This document shows, one piece after another, positions 34,242 to 42,055 of a stretch of 64,000 nt of DNA (positions are counted from its first letter, which is position 1; every line of letters starts with the position of its first letter). A model generated the notes under the pieces. It was not told the origin of the DNA, searched no databases, and saw only the letters and a program-made list of their open reading frames with translations. This DNA is from a virus. The position numbers were made by a program, and so were the translations under genes. Where the stretch lies: positions 40,852-104,851 of the IMG/VR virus record IMGVR_UViG_3300042987_002978; one strand, 5' to 3'.

Positions 34242-34916
34242 CTAAGAAAGATACGCCTTTCCAGCGAAAGAGTGTGAGAAGGTCACCGTCAGGGCATTTT
34301 CTGACAAATAGGTGACCTCACCAACGACCTTCGAAAGCGCCGTATCGACGATGCTCACGTTCGGATAGAACTTCATGTTGTGCGTGATGTTCCAGGTTGA
34401 GGCGGCAGTCGGCTGGTCGTGGACGTATCGAGAGCGAGTGCGGAGTTCTTCAATCGCATCCTGAACGTTCGTTGACGTGATTTCAGAAGTTGCATTGAAA
34501 GAAATGCCTCCAGCAGAGGCGCTTTCACCGAATGCGTCGTCAACGTACTCGACAGTCGCATAGTTGACCTGTACAACCGGGTCTATGTTCGGTACTAAAT
34601 CAGCAAGGTCAACTGTCCCGCCGATTGCGTCTTTGTCCAAAGAAATGAAGTATTTGTTTAGTGCAGCACCCTTGATTCTCTCAGTGACTTCGTAGGTAAC
34701 GCCTTTTGGCTCTGTGTCCGTGTCGTTGGTTGCATAAAGAGAAACCGAAAATGTCCCAGAAGCACTGAGGCTCGCGCTTACTTCCGTCGGGGCAATCGTC
34801 AAGTTCTGCGACGGCTGCCGCATCGGGGCGGTGGCAAGAAAGGTCACGCGCCCTTGGGCCGGGTTGCCAATGCCGTCGAGGAACTCGCCGGTGACGGTGA
34901 TTTGCGTGAATGCCAT
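34242..34916 (-). CDS. Minor tail/baseplate protein
   Basis: Encodes 224 residues. The N-terminal beta domain (MAFTQITVTGEFLDGIGNPA..., RVTFLATAPM) resembles upper-baseplate domains that open with a GxFxxxxGxPxxGxVxF pattern. The C-terminus (VHDQPTAASTWNITHNMKFYPN..., VVGEVTYLSENALTVTFS) resembles the final domain of the 32760 fibre. It may join fibres to the tail. Its stop is 24 bases before the fibre gene. Confidence 0.65.
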   Translation of the reverse strand: MAFTQITVTGEFLDGIGNPAQGRVTFLATAPMRQPSQNLTIAPTEVSASLSASGTFSVSLYATNDTDTEPKGVTYEVTERIKGAALNKYFISLDKDAIGGTVDLADLVPNIDPVVQVNYATVEYVDDAFGESASAGGISFNATSEITSTNVQDAIEELRTRSRYVHDQPTAASTWNITHNMKFYPNVSIVDTALSKVVGEVTYLSENALTVTFSHSFAGKAYLS

Positions 34917-35305
34917 TATTGCGCCTTCTGAATGACGTTGAGAGTGACCGAGTGCAAAATTGTATCATCAGTCGATGAGAGGACGCGCTGTATATCGAAT
35001 ACCCTGACCCTGAAAATGTCCTGATTTGCAGTTATCGGCTGGCTATCCAAGGCAGCAACCACGTCGTCAACCAATGTCGTATTTTCAGCAGTTCGAAGTT
35101 GCCATAGGTTCACCCGTACCTGCCTGTTTCGGGCAAGCACGGTTTTGTCCCCGTAAAGAATCGGCTGGTTTGTCACCTCATCGCTGATTGTGACGTACGG
35201 GTACTCCGTTTCCGGCGGAGCAATGTCCCTGTAAATCTTAGAGTTGACACCAGCAAGATTTGCATTGACGAGTGTCGTCCTGATTGCGCCGCCGACGGAT
35301 GCCAT
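34916..35305 (-). CDS. Tail terminator/completion protein
   Basis: Encodes 129 residues. The start MASVGGAIRTTLVNANLAGVN and the pattern YPYVTISDEVTNQP...RQVRVNLWQ with a following DDVVAALD helix match the gpU/gp17-type tail terminator layout. It caps the tail tube. It overlaps the genes on both sides by single-base or short overlaps, in the expected neck order. Confidence 0.7.
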   Translation of the reverse strand: MASVGGAIRTTLVNANLAGVNSKIYRDIAPPETEYPYVTISDEVTNQPILYGDKTVLARNRQVRVNLWQLRTAENTTLVDDVVAALDSQPITANQDIFRVRVFDIQRVLSSTDDTILHSVTLNVIQKAQ

Positions 35306-35871
35306 TAGAAACCCAAATCAATCACGATGTTGTTACCTTTTTGGTTCTGTTTGCGGATGTTCCGCTCGTACGCACGCTCAAGACTCACCTTGACAACGTC
35401 TTCGGCGATTGATGCCACGAATTGCCTTGCTGGAAGCATGAATGGACGAGCGGGAATTCGAGGAGTTCCATACTCAAGTTCACGCGCAAATGGAGCAGTC
35501 ACACCAAATTCAGCGACAGCAGGATTGTCTTTACTCTTGCTATTCAGTTGAGCATAGATACTTGACTCAAGTGTCCCGCCCTGAGTCGCAGCAGGCGGTT
35601 GACCTGGTTGCGAGGAATAACGTATTTGCCCTTTGTGATAGTACGGTTTATAACTGCCCGGCTTGCTTATTTCTTGACGGATTTGATTGGCGCCCAAAAA
35701 TGCAAGTGCTTTTGCTGTGTCGTTCATCGCGTAAACGCCGGCCATAACCATGTTCTTCAAACGTGCATCAAGTTTTTTAAATGCATCCAAAATTGTTCCG
35801 GTTGGGGTTTGAGCAGTCCATACTTCGTCGGCCATTCCTGGAAAACTAAAACCGCCTCGTATTTGTGCCAT
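35305..35871 (-). CDS. HK97 gp10-like head-tail joining protein
   Basis: Encodes 188 residues from ATG 35871, one base past the upstream stop. A central helix (TGTILDAFKKLDARLKNMV) is followed by a segment with LESSIYAQL, FARELEYGTPRIPARPFMLPA and a long C-terminal helix. The (Y/W)GT...RPFM(L/R)PA pattern is characteristic of HK97-gp10/neck proteins. It lies between connector and tail terminator, as expected. Confidence 0.75.
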   Translation of the reverse strand: MAQIRGGFSFPGMADEVWTAQTPTGTILDAFKKLDARLKNMVMAGVYAMNDTAKALAFLGANQIRQEISKPGSYKPYYHKGQIRYSSQPGQPPAATQGGTLESSIYAQLNSKSKDNPAVAEFGVTAPFARELEYGTPRIPARPFMLPARQFVASIAEDVVKVSLERAYERNIRKQNQKGNNIVIDLGF

Positions 35872-35872
35872 A

Positions 35873-36214
35873 TCAGCGCAACGTCCTTCTGCACTCTGCA
35901 CGAACGTGAGTTTTTGTGTACATCAATGCATCTATTTCATACGTGCCATTCACGACCGGATTGATTCCGGAAAGAACTATCTGGTCTCCGTATGTAACAG
36001 GAGCATCAAGAGGAATGCGGCAAATGATGTTTCTCTCTTCGCTAAGTTGTCCAGTCGTTCCCTCATCAACGTCTTCTGATGAATTCTGATGGACAGAACC
36101 ATAAACCGTCGTGTCTGAACCTGCGTTGCTCCAGATGCCTTCGTCTTCCGCAGCCGAGTCTGCAAAATCTGGACTCATGTTGCGAATCACGATTGGCGTT
36201 CGCGCGCCTCGCAT
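35873..36214 (-). CDS. Head-closure / stopper-type connector
   Basis: Encodes 113 residues. The beta-rich C-terminal half (ICRIPLDAPVTYGDQIVLSG, NGTYEIDALMYTKTHVRAEC) is typical of head-tail stopper proteins. The acidic middle is probably flexible. The assignment rests mainly on size and position between adaptor and gp10-like protein. Confidence 0.6.
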   Translation of the reverse strand: MRGARTPIVIRNMSPDFADSAAEDEGIWSNAGSDTTVYGSVHQNSSEDVDEGTTGQLSEERNIICRIPLDAPVTYGDQIVLSGINPVVNGTYEIDALMYTKTHVRAECRRTLR

Positions 36215-36216
36215 GG

Positions 36217-36777
36217 CTAGACAATCACCCTTCGTTTGAATCGTTTTACTGAATTCAATTCTGATTGGGTGAATCCACCTTCTCCGTTGTCAGGGAAGAC
36301 ATAGTCCGTCCCTTCGACTTTGAACCGCGCAAGACCCTGTGCATCAATCAGAAACTTTCCCATCTCCCTCGTTGCCGCAGAATAAATGACTCGCTCAAGC
36401 GCGACCGTGTCACTGCTCGTCATGCCGGCCGTGTAAGTGACCAGGGCCTGGTTGCCGGTTCCAGCAATTCTGATGTTGTCGATGCCCCACGGGAAAATGT
36501 CGAAGTCTGCGATGTTCTGCTGGACTTCTTCGCCGGGCATGCCGACATAAAAAGAAGTGATGCTCTGCACCGGGGCATGTCGGAGGAATATCTGTCTTTG
36601 ATTCGGCACGAGTTTGTGCTCTTCTTCCGTGTAGACACGTGCGCCCAGCGGGCGGTTCAGGTAATACTCAAGTTCTGCTTCCAGGCTTGAAATAATCGAC
36701 TGAGCGGCATCCTCTTGGGCGGTTGTGAATGTCTTGCCCATATATATCTCTAAGTCGTTCGGGGTGAGAATGGCCAT
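36217..36777 (-). CDS. Head-tail adaptor (gp6/gp15-like)
   Basis: Encodes 186 residues. The N-terminal helices (MAILTPNDLEIYMGKTFTTAQ..., AAQSIISSLEAELEYYLNRPL) and the following beta segments (QIFLRHAPVQSITSFYV, ALVTYTAGM) match the usual adaptor protein that docks on the portal. A short gap follows to a gene of unknown function. Confidence 0.75.
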   Translation of the reverse strand: MAILTPNDLEIYMGKTFTTAQEDAAQSIISSLEAELEYYLNRPLGARVYTEEEHKLVPNQRQIFLRHAPVQSITSFYVGMPGEEVQQNIADFDIFPWGIDNIRIAGTGNQALVTYTAGMTSSDTVALERVIYSAATREMGKFLIDAQGLARFKVEGTDYVFPDNGEGGFTQSELNSVKRFKRRVIV

Positions 36778-36819
36778 GCGGCCGATAATACACCAGACAA
36801 GAAAATTATTGAAATTGGC

Positions 36820-37215
36820 TTACTTTGCCTCGCAAACCCAGAATATGTCCTTATAGGCAAAAGCCGCATAATCATCGTCGCCCATGTCCAAAAGAAATCC
36901 GAGTTCGTCAGACTTTATCCTGATGTCGATTTTCTCGACGACGCCGAAGCATGAATGCATGATGATGTTCTCATCGTCAAGGAGTTCCCAGCCATAGCGG
37001 ACTTCGATGTTTTTGCCGAGTTCGTACGCGCTATGAATCATCCCTGTGGCAGTTAGGGTGGCGATGAGTTGTTCATAAGGGTTTTCGGGGCTGAAATCGT
37101 CTCTCGCCATAAAGAGTTTCATGATGCCGGTTTTGATTAGGGCAAAAGCGTGGGGATGACCCCAGGCGTTGGCAAAGTCGTATCCCGTTGAGCCGTCTTT
37201 CTCGGACTCGTCCAC
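36820..37215 (-). CDS. Hypothetical protein between capsid and connectors
   Basis: Encodes 131 residues. Seen: GYDFANAWGHPHAFALIKTGI, a helical centre, YGWELLDDENIIMHSCFGVVEK and a C-terminal YAAFAYKDIFWVCEAK. Acidic overall. No family was recognised. Capsid decoration or a host-takeover role are both open. Confidence 0.6.
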   Translation of the reverse strand: MDESEKDGSTGYDFANAWGHPHAFALIKTGIMKLFMARDDFSPENPYEQLIATLTATGMIHSAYELGKNIEVRYGWELLDDENIIMHSCFGVVEKIDIRIKSDELGFLLDMGDDDYAAFAYKDIFWVCEAK

Positions 37216-37218
37216 GGG

Positions 37219-37377
37219 CTATTTCGTTTCGATATTGGCGACAGACGAAACGGTGATTGGAAGGACCTTGTACTTCTTTGCCTCTTCGACCGTCATGCGG
37301 TCGCCTCGGCTCTTGACCTTGACGGCGACTCCGTTGCGGGTCTCGAAGATATCTCGTGGCGCAATTACGTGTGTCAT
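37219..37377 (-). CDS. Small hypothetical protein
   Basis: Encodes 52 residues from ATG 37377. The extra N-terminal codons of the longer frame lie in the terminator and are discarded. MTHVIAPRDIFETRNGVAVKV is followed by a basic segment and MTVEEAKKYKVLPITVSSV. It looks like a short beta-sheet protein. Function unknown. It sits just after the capsid terminator, so it may have its own promoter. Confidence 0.55.
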   Translation of the reverse strand: MTHVIAPRDIFETRNGVAVKVKSRGDRMTVEEAKKYKVLPITVSSVANIETK

Positions 37378-37403
37378 GACTACATCATACCTGATTGTCA
37401 ATA

Positions 37404-37435
37404 TAAAAAGAAAGGCCCGGGGTTTCCCCCGGGCC
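37404..37435 (-). terminator. Rho-independent terminator after major capsid gene
   Basis: A perfect 9-bp stem, GGCCCGGGG (37414-37422) with CCCCGGGCC (37427-37435), has a 4-base loop. On the minus strand it is followed by TTTCTTTTTA. It lies 21 bases past the capsid stop. It is the clearest terminator in the window. Confidence 0.88.
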
Positions 37436-37455
37436 AATCTTTTGATTCGTCAGAA

Positions 37456-38724
37456 TCAGGGCGCGCTGTCGAATTCGACTTCGACGAACGACTCCGGACG
37501 CTTGACAGCAAGAGCAAGACGCTCTTCGGCCAGAATCGCAACTGCGTTCCGGATGAAGAAGTCGCTGTGCTGCTCGGCGACGCGGATGTTGCCTTCCATG
37601 CGGTCGTACAGCGTGGCGCCGATACCGAACGCACCCACGAGAGCGAAGCCCTCAGTGATGGCCGGAGTGGCAACCATCGGCAGACGCCACAGGCGAGCCT
37701 CGGCACCCATCGAGACGGACATGACCATCAGGTGACGGTCCTCTCCATCCTTCGTGAGTTCGAGGTCTTCCATGTCGTTCGGGTGAACGATGATGCCTGT
37801 CGGCTCGTAGTACGCGAGCAGCGACTTGGTGATACCGCGACGGATTGCGTCGATGCGGGTGTCACCAGTGACGCCATCGCTCCAGGCCTGAGTCTGGATG
37901 CCCGAGGTCTCACGGATGCCGGTCAGGTTCGAACCTGTGCCGTCGCCGTTGAGAATCTGGTCATCTTCGACAAGGCGGAGGCCGTACAGCAACTCGTTGT
38001 CGATGATGCCACGGAGTGTGGGCTCATCGTCAAGCACGTTGCGGTGGGCAACCTCGTAGTGGGCGATTGTGCGGACCGGAGCCTGCACACCCACGACTGT
38101 CATGGACGACTGCGGCTTGGCTGTGAACACGGCGGGCGAACCCGAGCGCTCAGCAACTGTCGACGCGTTGTTGGTAAATCCGCTGACGCGGAAGTACTCA
38201 ATCATGTTGGTGTTGGTCTGCTGCACCGGGAACAGGTCGCGGACTCGCATGACGCGCTTGGCGCGCTCAACGATGCCTTCACGGACCGGCGAACCGAAGT
38301 CGCCAGGCGTGCCTGTGGGCAGTGCAGTGAAGATGTCCTTCACCTGGTACGGAGCATGCATGGTGTAGCCATTGCGGCCATTGCTCATGCTCTTGAACTC
38401 ATCCGACTCGACGAAGCGCTGGCCGAGTGACTTCTTTTCGTCACCAGGCAAGTAGAGCGACTTCGGGGCAGCCGCGGCGGGAGCCGACGAACCGGCGGCC
38501 CAAGCCTTGACTTCCTGAAGACCCTCAAGGGCCTCAATCTCTGCACGGATTTCGCGCGCCTTGGCAAGTCCCGAACGGAACGCCTCGACGTGCTTTGCTT
38601 CAACTTGAACTTCAGGGCCGCCCTCTTCACGGTTGGCCTCGACATGGTCGACGATAGCGTCGTTCTGTGCGAGGACATCCTTGAGTGCACCCTTAAGTTC
38701 CTTCAAACGGCTATCCATAGCCAT
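37456..38724 (-). CDS. Major capsid protein (HK97 fold)
   Basis: Encodes 422 residues. Residues 1-100 form a charged helical delta-domain-like region (RLKELKGALKDVLAQND..., FRSGLAKAREIRAEIEALEG) with an Ala/Pro linker. This is probably the internal scaffold removed by the prohead protease. The mature shell follows with features of the family: GDFGSPVREGIVERAKR, the beta strands, and HPNDMEDLELTKDGEDRHL near the P-domain and A-domain. AAGGAG lies eight bases upstream of ATG 38724. A strong terminator follows. Confidence 0.92.
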   Translation of the reverse strand: MAMDSRLKELKGALKDVLAQNDAIVDHVEANREEGGPEVQVEAKHVEAFRSGLAKAREIRAEIEALEGLQEVKAWAAGSSAPAAAAPKSLYLPGDEKKSLGQRFVESDEFKSMSNGRNGYTMHAPYQVKDIFTALPTGTPGDFGSPVREGIVERAKRVMRVRDLFPVQQTNTNMIEYFRVSGFTNNASTVAERSGSPAVFTAKPQSSMTVVGVQAPVRTIAHYEVAHRNVLDDEPTLRGIIDNELLYGLRLVEDDQILNGDGTGSNLTGIRETSGIQTQAWSDGVTGDTRIDAIRRGITKSLLAYYEPTGIIVHPNDMEDLELTKDGEDRHLMVMSVSMGAEARLWRLPMVATPAITEGFALVGAFGIGATLYDRMEGNIRVAEQHSDFFIRNAVAILAEERLALAVKRPESFVEVEFDSAP

Positions 38725-38764
38725 AGTAGGTACTCCTTTTTAGAGTGTTTGTAACTTATAGGAC

Positions 38765-38829
38765 GACAAGGTAAGCACCTCGCCGTAACAGAGTATGCTA
38801 CAACATAAACACCTTGTCAAGCAGGTGCT
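38765..38829 (-). promoter_or_regulatory. Possible pseudoknot in capsid gene leader
   Basis: Reading the minus strand, AGCACCT (38829-38823) pairs with AGGTGCT (38780-38774), and GACAAGGT (38818-38811) pairs with ACCTTGTC (38772-38765). The order 1-2-1'-2' makes the two helices cross, as in an H-type pseudoknot. It covers the end of the preceding gene and most of the intergenic leader. Confidence 0.45.
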
Positions 38830-39127
38830 ATTCGTCTTCTTCGTCGTTTTTGTCTTCCTCTTCCAAGAAGGCGTCAAACAGGTTGTCAATCATCGTCACC
38901 GAATTGGCATTGAACGGTTCGACCAGTACGTTGCCCTTAAAGGTGATTTTTGGGGCCGGGGTGGCAGCCCTAAGGATTGAGGCAACCTTGTCAAGAACCG
39001 CAGAAGCAACGAATGGGGGTATCGAGCCGAGGTCTACGTGAATCGGCTCGTCCATATCGTCATGGGATACGGAAATCGTGATTACTGGGAACTGAATGTC
39101 ACCATCGTCCTGAAAATCAGGCCTCAT
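38828..39127 (-). CDS. Hypothetical acidic protein before capsid gene
   Basis: Encodes 99 residues from ATG 39127, overlapping the metallophosphoesterase stop. Seen: MRPDFQDDGDIQFPVITISV, HDDMDEPIHVDLGSIPPF, then ITFKGNVLVEPFNANS and a very acidic end (FLEEEDKNDEEDE). It may be a capsid accessory or assembly factor. No family was recognised. Confidence 0.6.
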   Translation of the reverse strand: MRPDFQDDGDIQFPVITISVSHDDMDEPIHVDLGSIPPFVASAVLDKVASILRAATPAPKITFKGNVLVEPFNANSVTMIDNLFDAFLEEEDKNDEEDE

Positions 39128-40301
39128 ACTCGACACCCCTGAAGATGCCCCTCCCGTTGTAAATCCACATCTGCTCGTAGTTGAACCACTCTTCCTTGAC
39201 GCCCTTGGGCTGGTATTGGACCACGGCAAGGCCTTGCTGCCAGTTCTCTGCACCCTGCATCAATGGACGACCGAATTCGTCAGAGCCAGACTTGGTTGAA
39301 GGAACTGCTCCGTCAATCCTGCACAAGCAACCAGGGCTGGCGGCCATGATTGTGCGCGGACCCGCCTCAGAGACTCGCGTCCGATAAGCAACCTCGACTC
39401 GGTGAATGTGTCCGTAGATGACCGACTTGTGTGCGTCGTTCAAATACTTCGTCGTAGTTGAGCCATTCGAAGTGACCCTGTCTCCGTGCCTGATGATGAG
39501 ATTCTCGTTCAGGGCCAGGAAGGATTCCGGATACCCAGACAGATACTCAATTTGGAATTCGTCCATGCGACAAAGATTCGGGACTGACAAAACCGGCCAG
39601 TTGTCCCGCAGTTCGTCGTTCAGTTTCCCGCGCGTAAGACCGAATGCCGCCTCGGCGTTCATCTGCACGTATCGGGCAAGTCGCGCCTCGTGGTTGCCGG
39701 CAATCCATGTAATCTTCGCGCTTGGCGCAGCGGCACGGATTTGCGCGCACAACAAAGTTGCGCGGTCAATCGTGGCCTGTGTCAGTTGCTTGAATGTCGG
39801 GGCAGTCAAATACTTGCCGAACTCTGCGAAGTCAAGATTGTCGCCCAACAACACCACTTGGTCTGGGTTCATGTCTTGGACAAGTTTCAAAGCGATGGAG
39901 ATTGCCTTTTCGTCGTGAATCGGCTCCAGGTGCGCATTCTGCTCAAGGGACTTTTTGTAGTAGCCCATTTGCATGTCAGGCAAGATGACTGCTGTTTCCC
40001 ACTCTTTTGTCTTGCGTGATTTGGCCTTGATTTTTGGAATGTTGTACTTGGGACCAGGAACGATTACCGGCCATTCCGGACCCGAATCCCACTTGGGGCT
40101 GAGAACCAGGCTCGCGCCGCGAAGGTCATGAATTTGTGCTTCGCCAGCCTCGTCTTTTGTGACCGTCTGCCATTTGCCGACTTTCATCGATTTGATTGAA
40201 CCGACCTCTTCTGGCTTGATGTTGTGTTCCTTCAGCAGTTTCGCGACTGCCTCTATGTGTGATTTCTCGGACACTTTATTTATGTCGTCTGACAATGGCA
40301 T
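39117..40301 (-). CDS. Calcineurin-like metallophosphoesterase
   Basis: Encodes 394 residues from ATG 40301, chosen for its GGAGGG site. An N-terminal helical region (about 1-60) includes a basic VGKWQTVTKDEAG segment. The catalytic core has PDMQMGY (with Gln in place of the usual DxH His), LLGDNLDF (GDxxD), AGNHEARL (GNHE), RHGDRV and YGHIHRVE (GHxH). The changed first motif may alter metal binding. It could act on DNA ends, nucleotides or proteins. It lies between capsid genes without overlap to the preceding gene. Confidence 0.8.
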   Translation of the reverse strand: MPLSDDINKVSEKSHIEAVAKLLKEHNIKPEEVGSIKSMKVGKWQTVTKDEAGEAQIHDLRGASLVLSPKWDSGPEWPVIVPGPKYNIPKIKAKSRKTKEWETAVILPDMQMGYYKKSLEQNAHLEPIHDEKAISIALKLVQDMNPDQVVLLGDNLDFAEFGKYLTAPTFKQLTQATIDRATLLCAQIRAAAPSAKITWIAGNHEARLARYVQMNAEAAFGLTRGKLNDELRDNWPVLSVPNLCRMDEFQIEYLSGYPESFLALNENLIIRHGDRVTSNGSTTTKYLNDAHKSVIYGHIHRVEVAYRTRVSEAGPRTIMAASPGCLCRIDGAVPSTKSGSDEFGRPLMQGAENWQQGLAVVQYQPKGVKEEWFNYEQMWIYNGRGIFRGVEYEA

Positions 40302-40303
40302 GA

Positions 40304-40558
40304 TTATTTCCCTCCAAGAGTGTTTGTAGTGCGAAGTGTTATCCCATTTGCTCTGCGCCATTGGTTGATTGCCCAGCAGCCGCATTCAATTTTGTTTTTG
40401 CGCAGAACTCGCTCTATTGCGCGAGTTGGAACGTCAGGGTCTAACAAAGCCTTCTTCAGGCTCTCGGCATCTTTCTTGTTCAGAGATGCAAGAAGATTGT
40501 CGACCTTCAGCGATTGATGCTGCTTGGTCTCCGATTTACATTCCTCGTAAAAGTCCAT
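40304..40558 (-). CDS. Small helical protein with HTH-like segment
   Basis: Encodes 84 residues. The middle has two helices with DAESLKKALLDPDVPTRAIE and a basic IERVLRKNKIECGCWAINQW segment resembling a helix-turn-helix. It may bind DNA. No family was recognised. It lies between the acidic assembly protein and the metallophosphoesterase. Confidence 0.55.
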   Translation of the reverse strand: MDFYEECKSETKQHQSLKVDNLLASLNKKDAESLKKALLDPDVPTRAIERVLRKNKIECGCWAINQWRRANGITLRTTNTLGGK

Positions 40559-40609
40559 GTGCCTCCATGGTTGGTAAATCCGCCCATGGAGAGATTAGCA
40601 CATGCGTGG

Positions 40610-42055
40610 TTACTGCTTGGTGATTTCCTTAAGCAGGTTGTGGAACTCTTTGAGTTCGTCGAACGAAATCGATGCTTTGGCTTCGACGACCGGCTGCTCT
40701 TCGGCTGGTGTCTCTTCCGCCTTCGCCTCTTCCGTCACGACTTCTTCCGCCTTGACCTCTTCAGTCAATGTCTCGGTTGCAGGTGTCTCTTCGACTGATG
40801 TTTCTTCAACTGCAGCAACGACATCTTCTGCCTTGACTTCCTCGACGACTGTTTCTTCTGCAACGGGAGTCTCTTCGACGACATCGGACTTCTCTTCGCT
40901 GTCCAACTCTGCGAGACGCTTCAGAACTTCAGCGTTCTGCTCGATAACACGCTTGACAAGCGCGCTGAACTCTGGGTCGATGCTCTTCATTGCTGTCTCC
41001 TCATCATCTTCTTCTTCACTATCGTAGTCATCTTCGCCGTCCCCAGTGGGCAAGGCTTCCTCTACCGTCAGGCCGTCGCCTCGGGCGACGACAGTGACGT
41101 TGGTTGAGTGCCATTCGCCCTCTGATTTGGCCGATTTTGAGGACTCTTCCATGTCCTCGTCGTCCTCGGGCTCCTCTTCCTCCTCGTACTCTTCTTTCAT
41201 CCAGACCCTGATAACAAAGGCCGGATTGTCTTCCGAACCCTCGATTTCAAGGCCTTGAGGCTCGCCGCGGGCCATGCCATCTGTAACGACCTCCACCACG
41301 TCCCCGTAGTACTTGCCCTTTGAGGTGTCCCAAGAGACGATTGCACCCTTTTCGGGCATGCCATCGGCCTTTTCCATGACGACGAACGTGCGGAGTTTTA
41401 TTTCTGCGTAATCCAGTTCGTAAAACTCGCCGGTCCTGGCATCCTTTTCGTCAATCTGCTCGACCAAAGCGACATCATCATCGGCCTCGACAACGATGCC
41501 CTTGAACTCTTGGTCCCCTTCCATCCAAGAGACATCGCTCTCGACGTCAATGATGTTGTCCAAATCCTCTAGGCCCTTAACGGTCAAATCCAAGGTCTCA
41601 GCAAGCGGGGCGTCGATGAGGCCCTTGAACATCATGATTGCGTCCACGTCCTCATCGGACTTGAGTTCTGGTGCCTCTCGGTCGGCGTCTTTGTAGTGGG
41701 CTGCAATGTGGCGATATACGCCCTGTCGTGCCGCACCGCGGAGAACAGTCCCTTGACGCCCACCATTCAGGACAGCAACCGAGTTTGCCAATGCGCGGCC
41801 TGATGCCTCTCCGGCAGCGCCGTCTGAGCCGACAAAATGATGGATGAAGGAATAATGAGTCTTTCGGGTTCCCTTTGTGTTGGGGAGTTGGAACGCAAAA
41901 ATATCGTTGTAGTAACTAGGGGTGGCCGGCGAGCGCATTTTCTTGAATTGCGCAGTGCGGTCCCAAGCAGAACTCAAATCGACTGAAGTGGAATGAACCG
42001 GAACAACACGACCGTTCGGCCCGGTTTCCTTCAGTTCAACTTCTTGTTCACTCAT
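40610..42055 (-). CDS. Acidic capsid-assembly protein with protease-shared domain
   Basis: Encodes 481 residues. Residues about 18-140 are clearly paralogous to the C-terminus of the prohead protease (shared FQLPNTKGTRKTHYSFIHH, GGRQGTVLRGAARQ, ELKSDEDVD). Residues about 230-290 resemble an Hva1/TUDOR-like barrel (GAIVSWDTSKGKYYGDVVEV..., AFVIRVW). The remainder is extremely Glu/Asp-rich, with repeated EE(T/V)xxEE units, and ends in a short helix (SISFDELKEFHNLLKEITKQ). It may act as scaffold or fill the capsid. It overlaps the protease gene by eight bases. Confidence 0.7.
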   Translation of the reverse strand: MSEQEVELKETGPNGRVVPVHSTSVDLSSAWDRTAQFKKMRSPATPSYYNDIFAFQLPNTKGTRKTHYSFIHHFVGSDGAAGEASGRALANSVAVLNGGRQGTVLRGAARQGVYRHIAAHYKDADREAPELKSDEDVDAIMMFKGLIDAPLAETLDLTVKGLEDLDNIIDVESDVSWMEGDQEFKGIVVEADDDVALVEQIDEKDARTGEFYELDYAEIKLRTFVVMEKADGMPEKGAIVSWDTSKGKYYGDVVEVVTDGMARGEPQGLEIEGSEDNPAFVIRVWMKEEYEEEEEPEDDEDMEESSKSAKSEGEWHSTNVTVVARGDGLTVEEALPTGDGEDDYDSEEEDDEETAMKSIDPEFSALVKRVIEQNAEVLKRLAELDSEEKSDVVEETPVAEETVVEEVKAEDVVAAVEETSVEETPATETLTEEVKAEEVVTEEAKAEETPAEEQPVVEAKASISFDELKEFHNLLKEITKQ

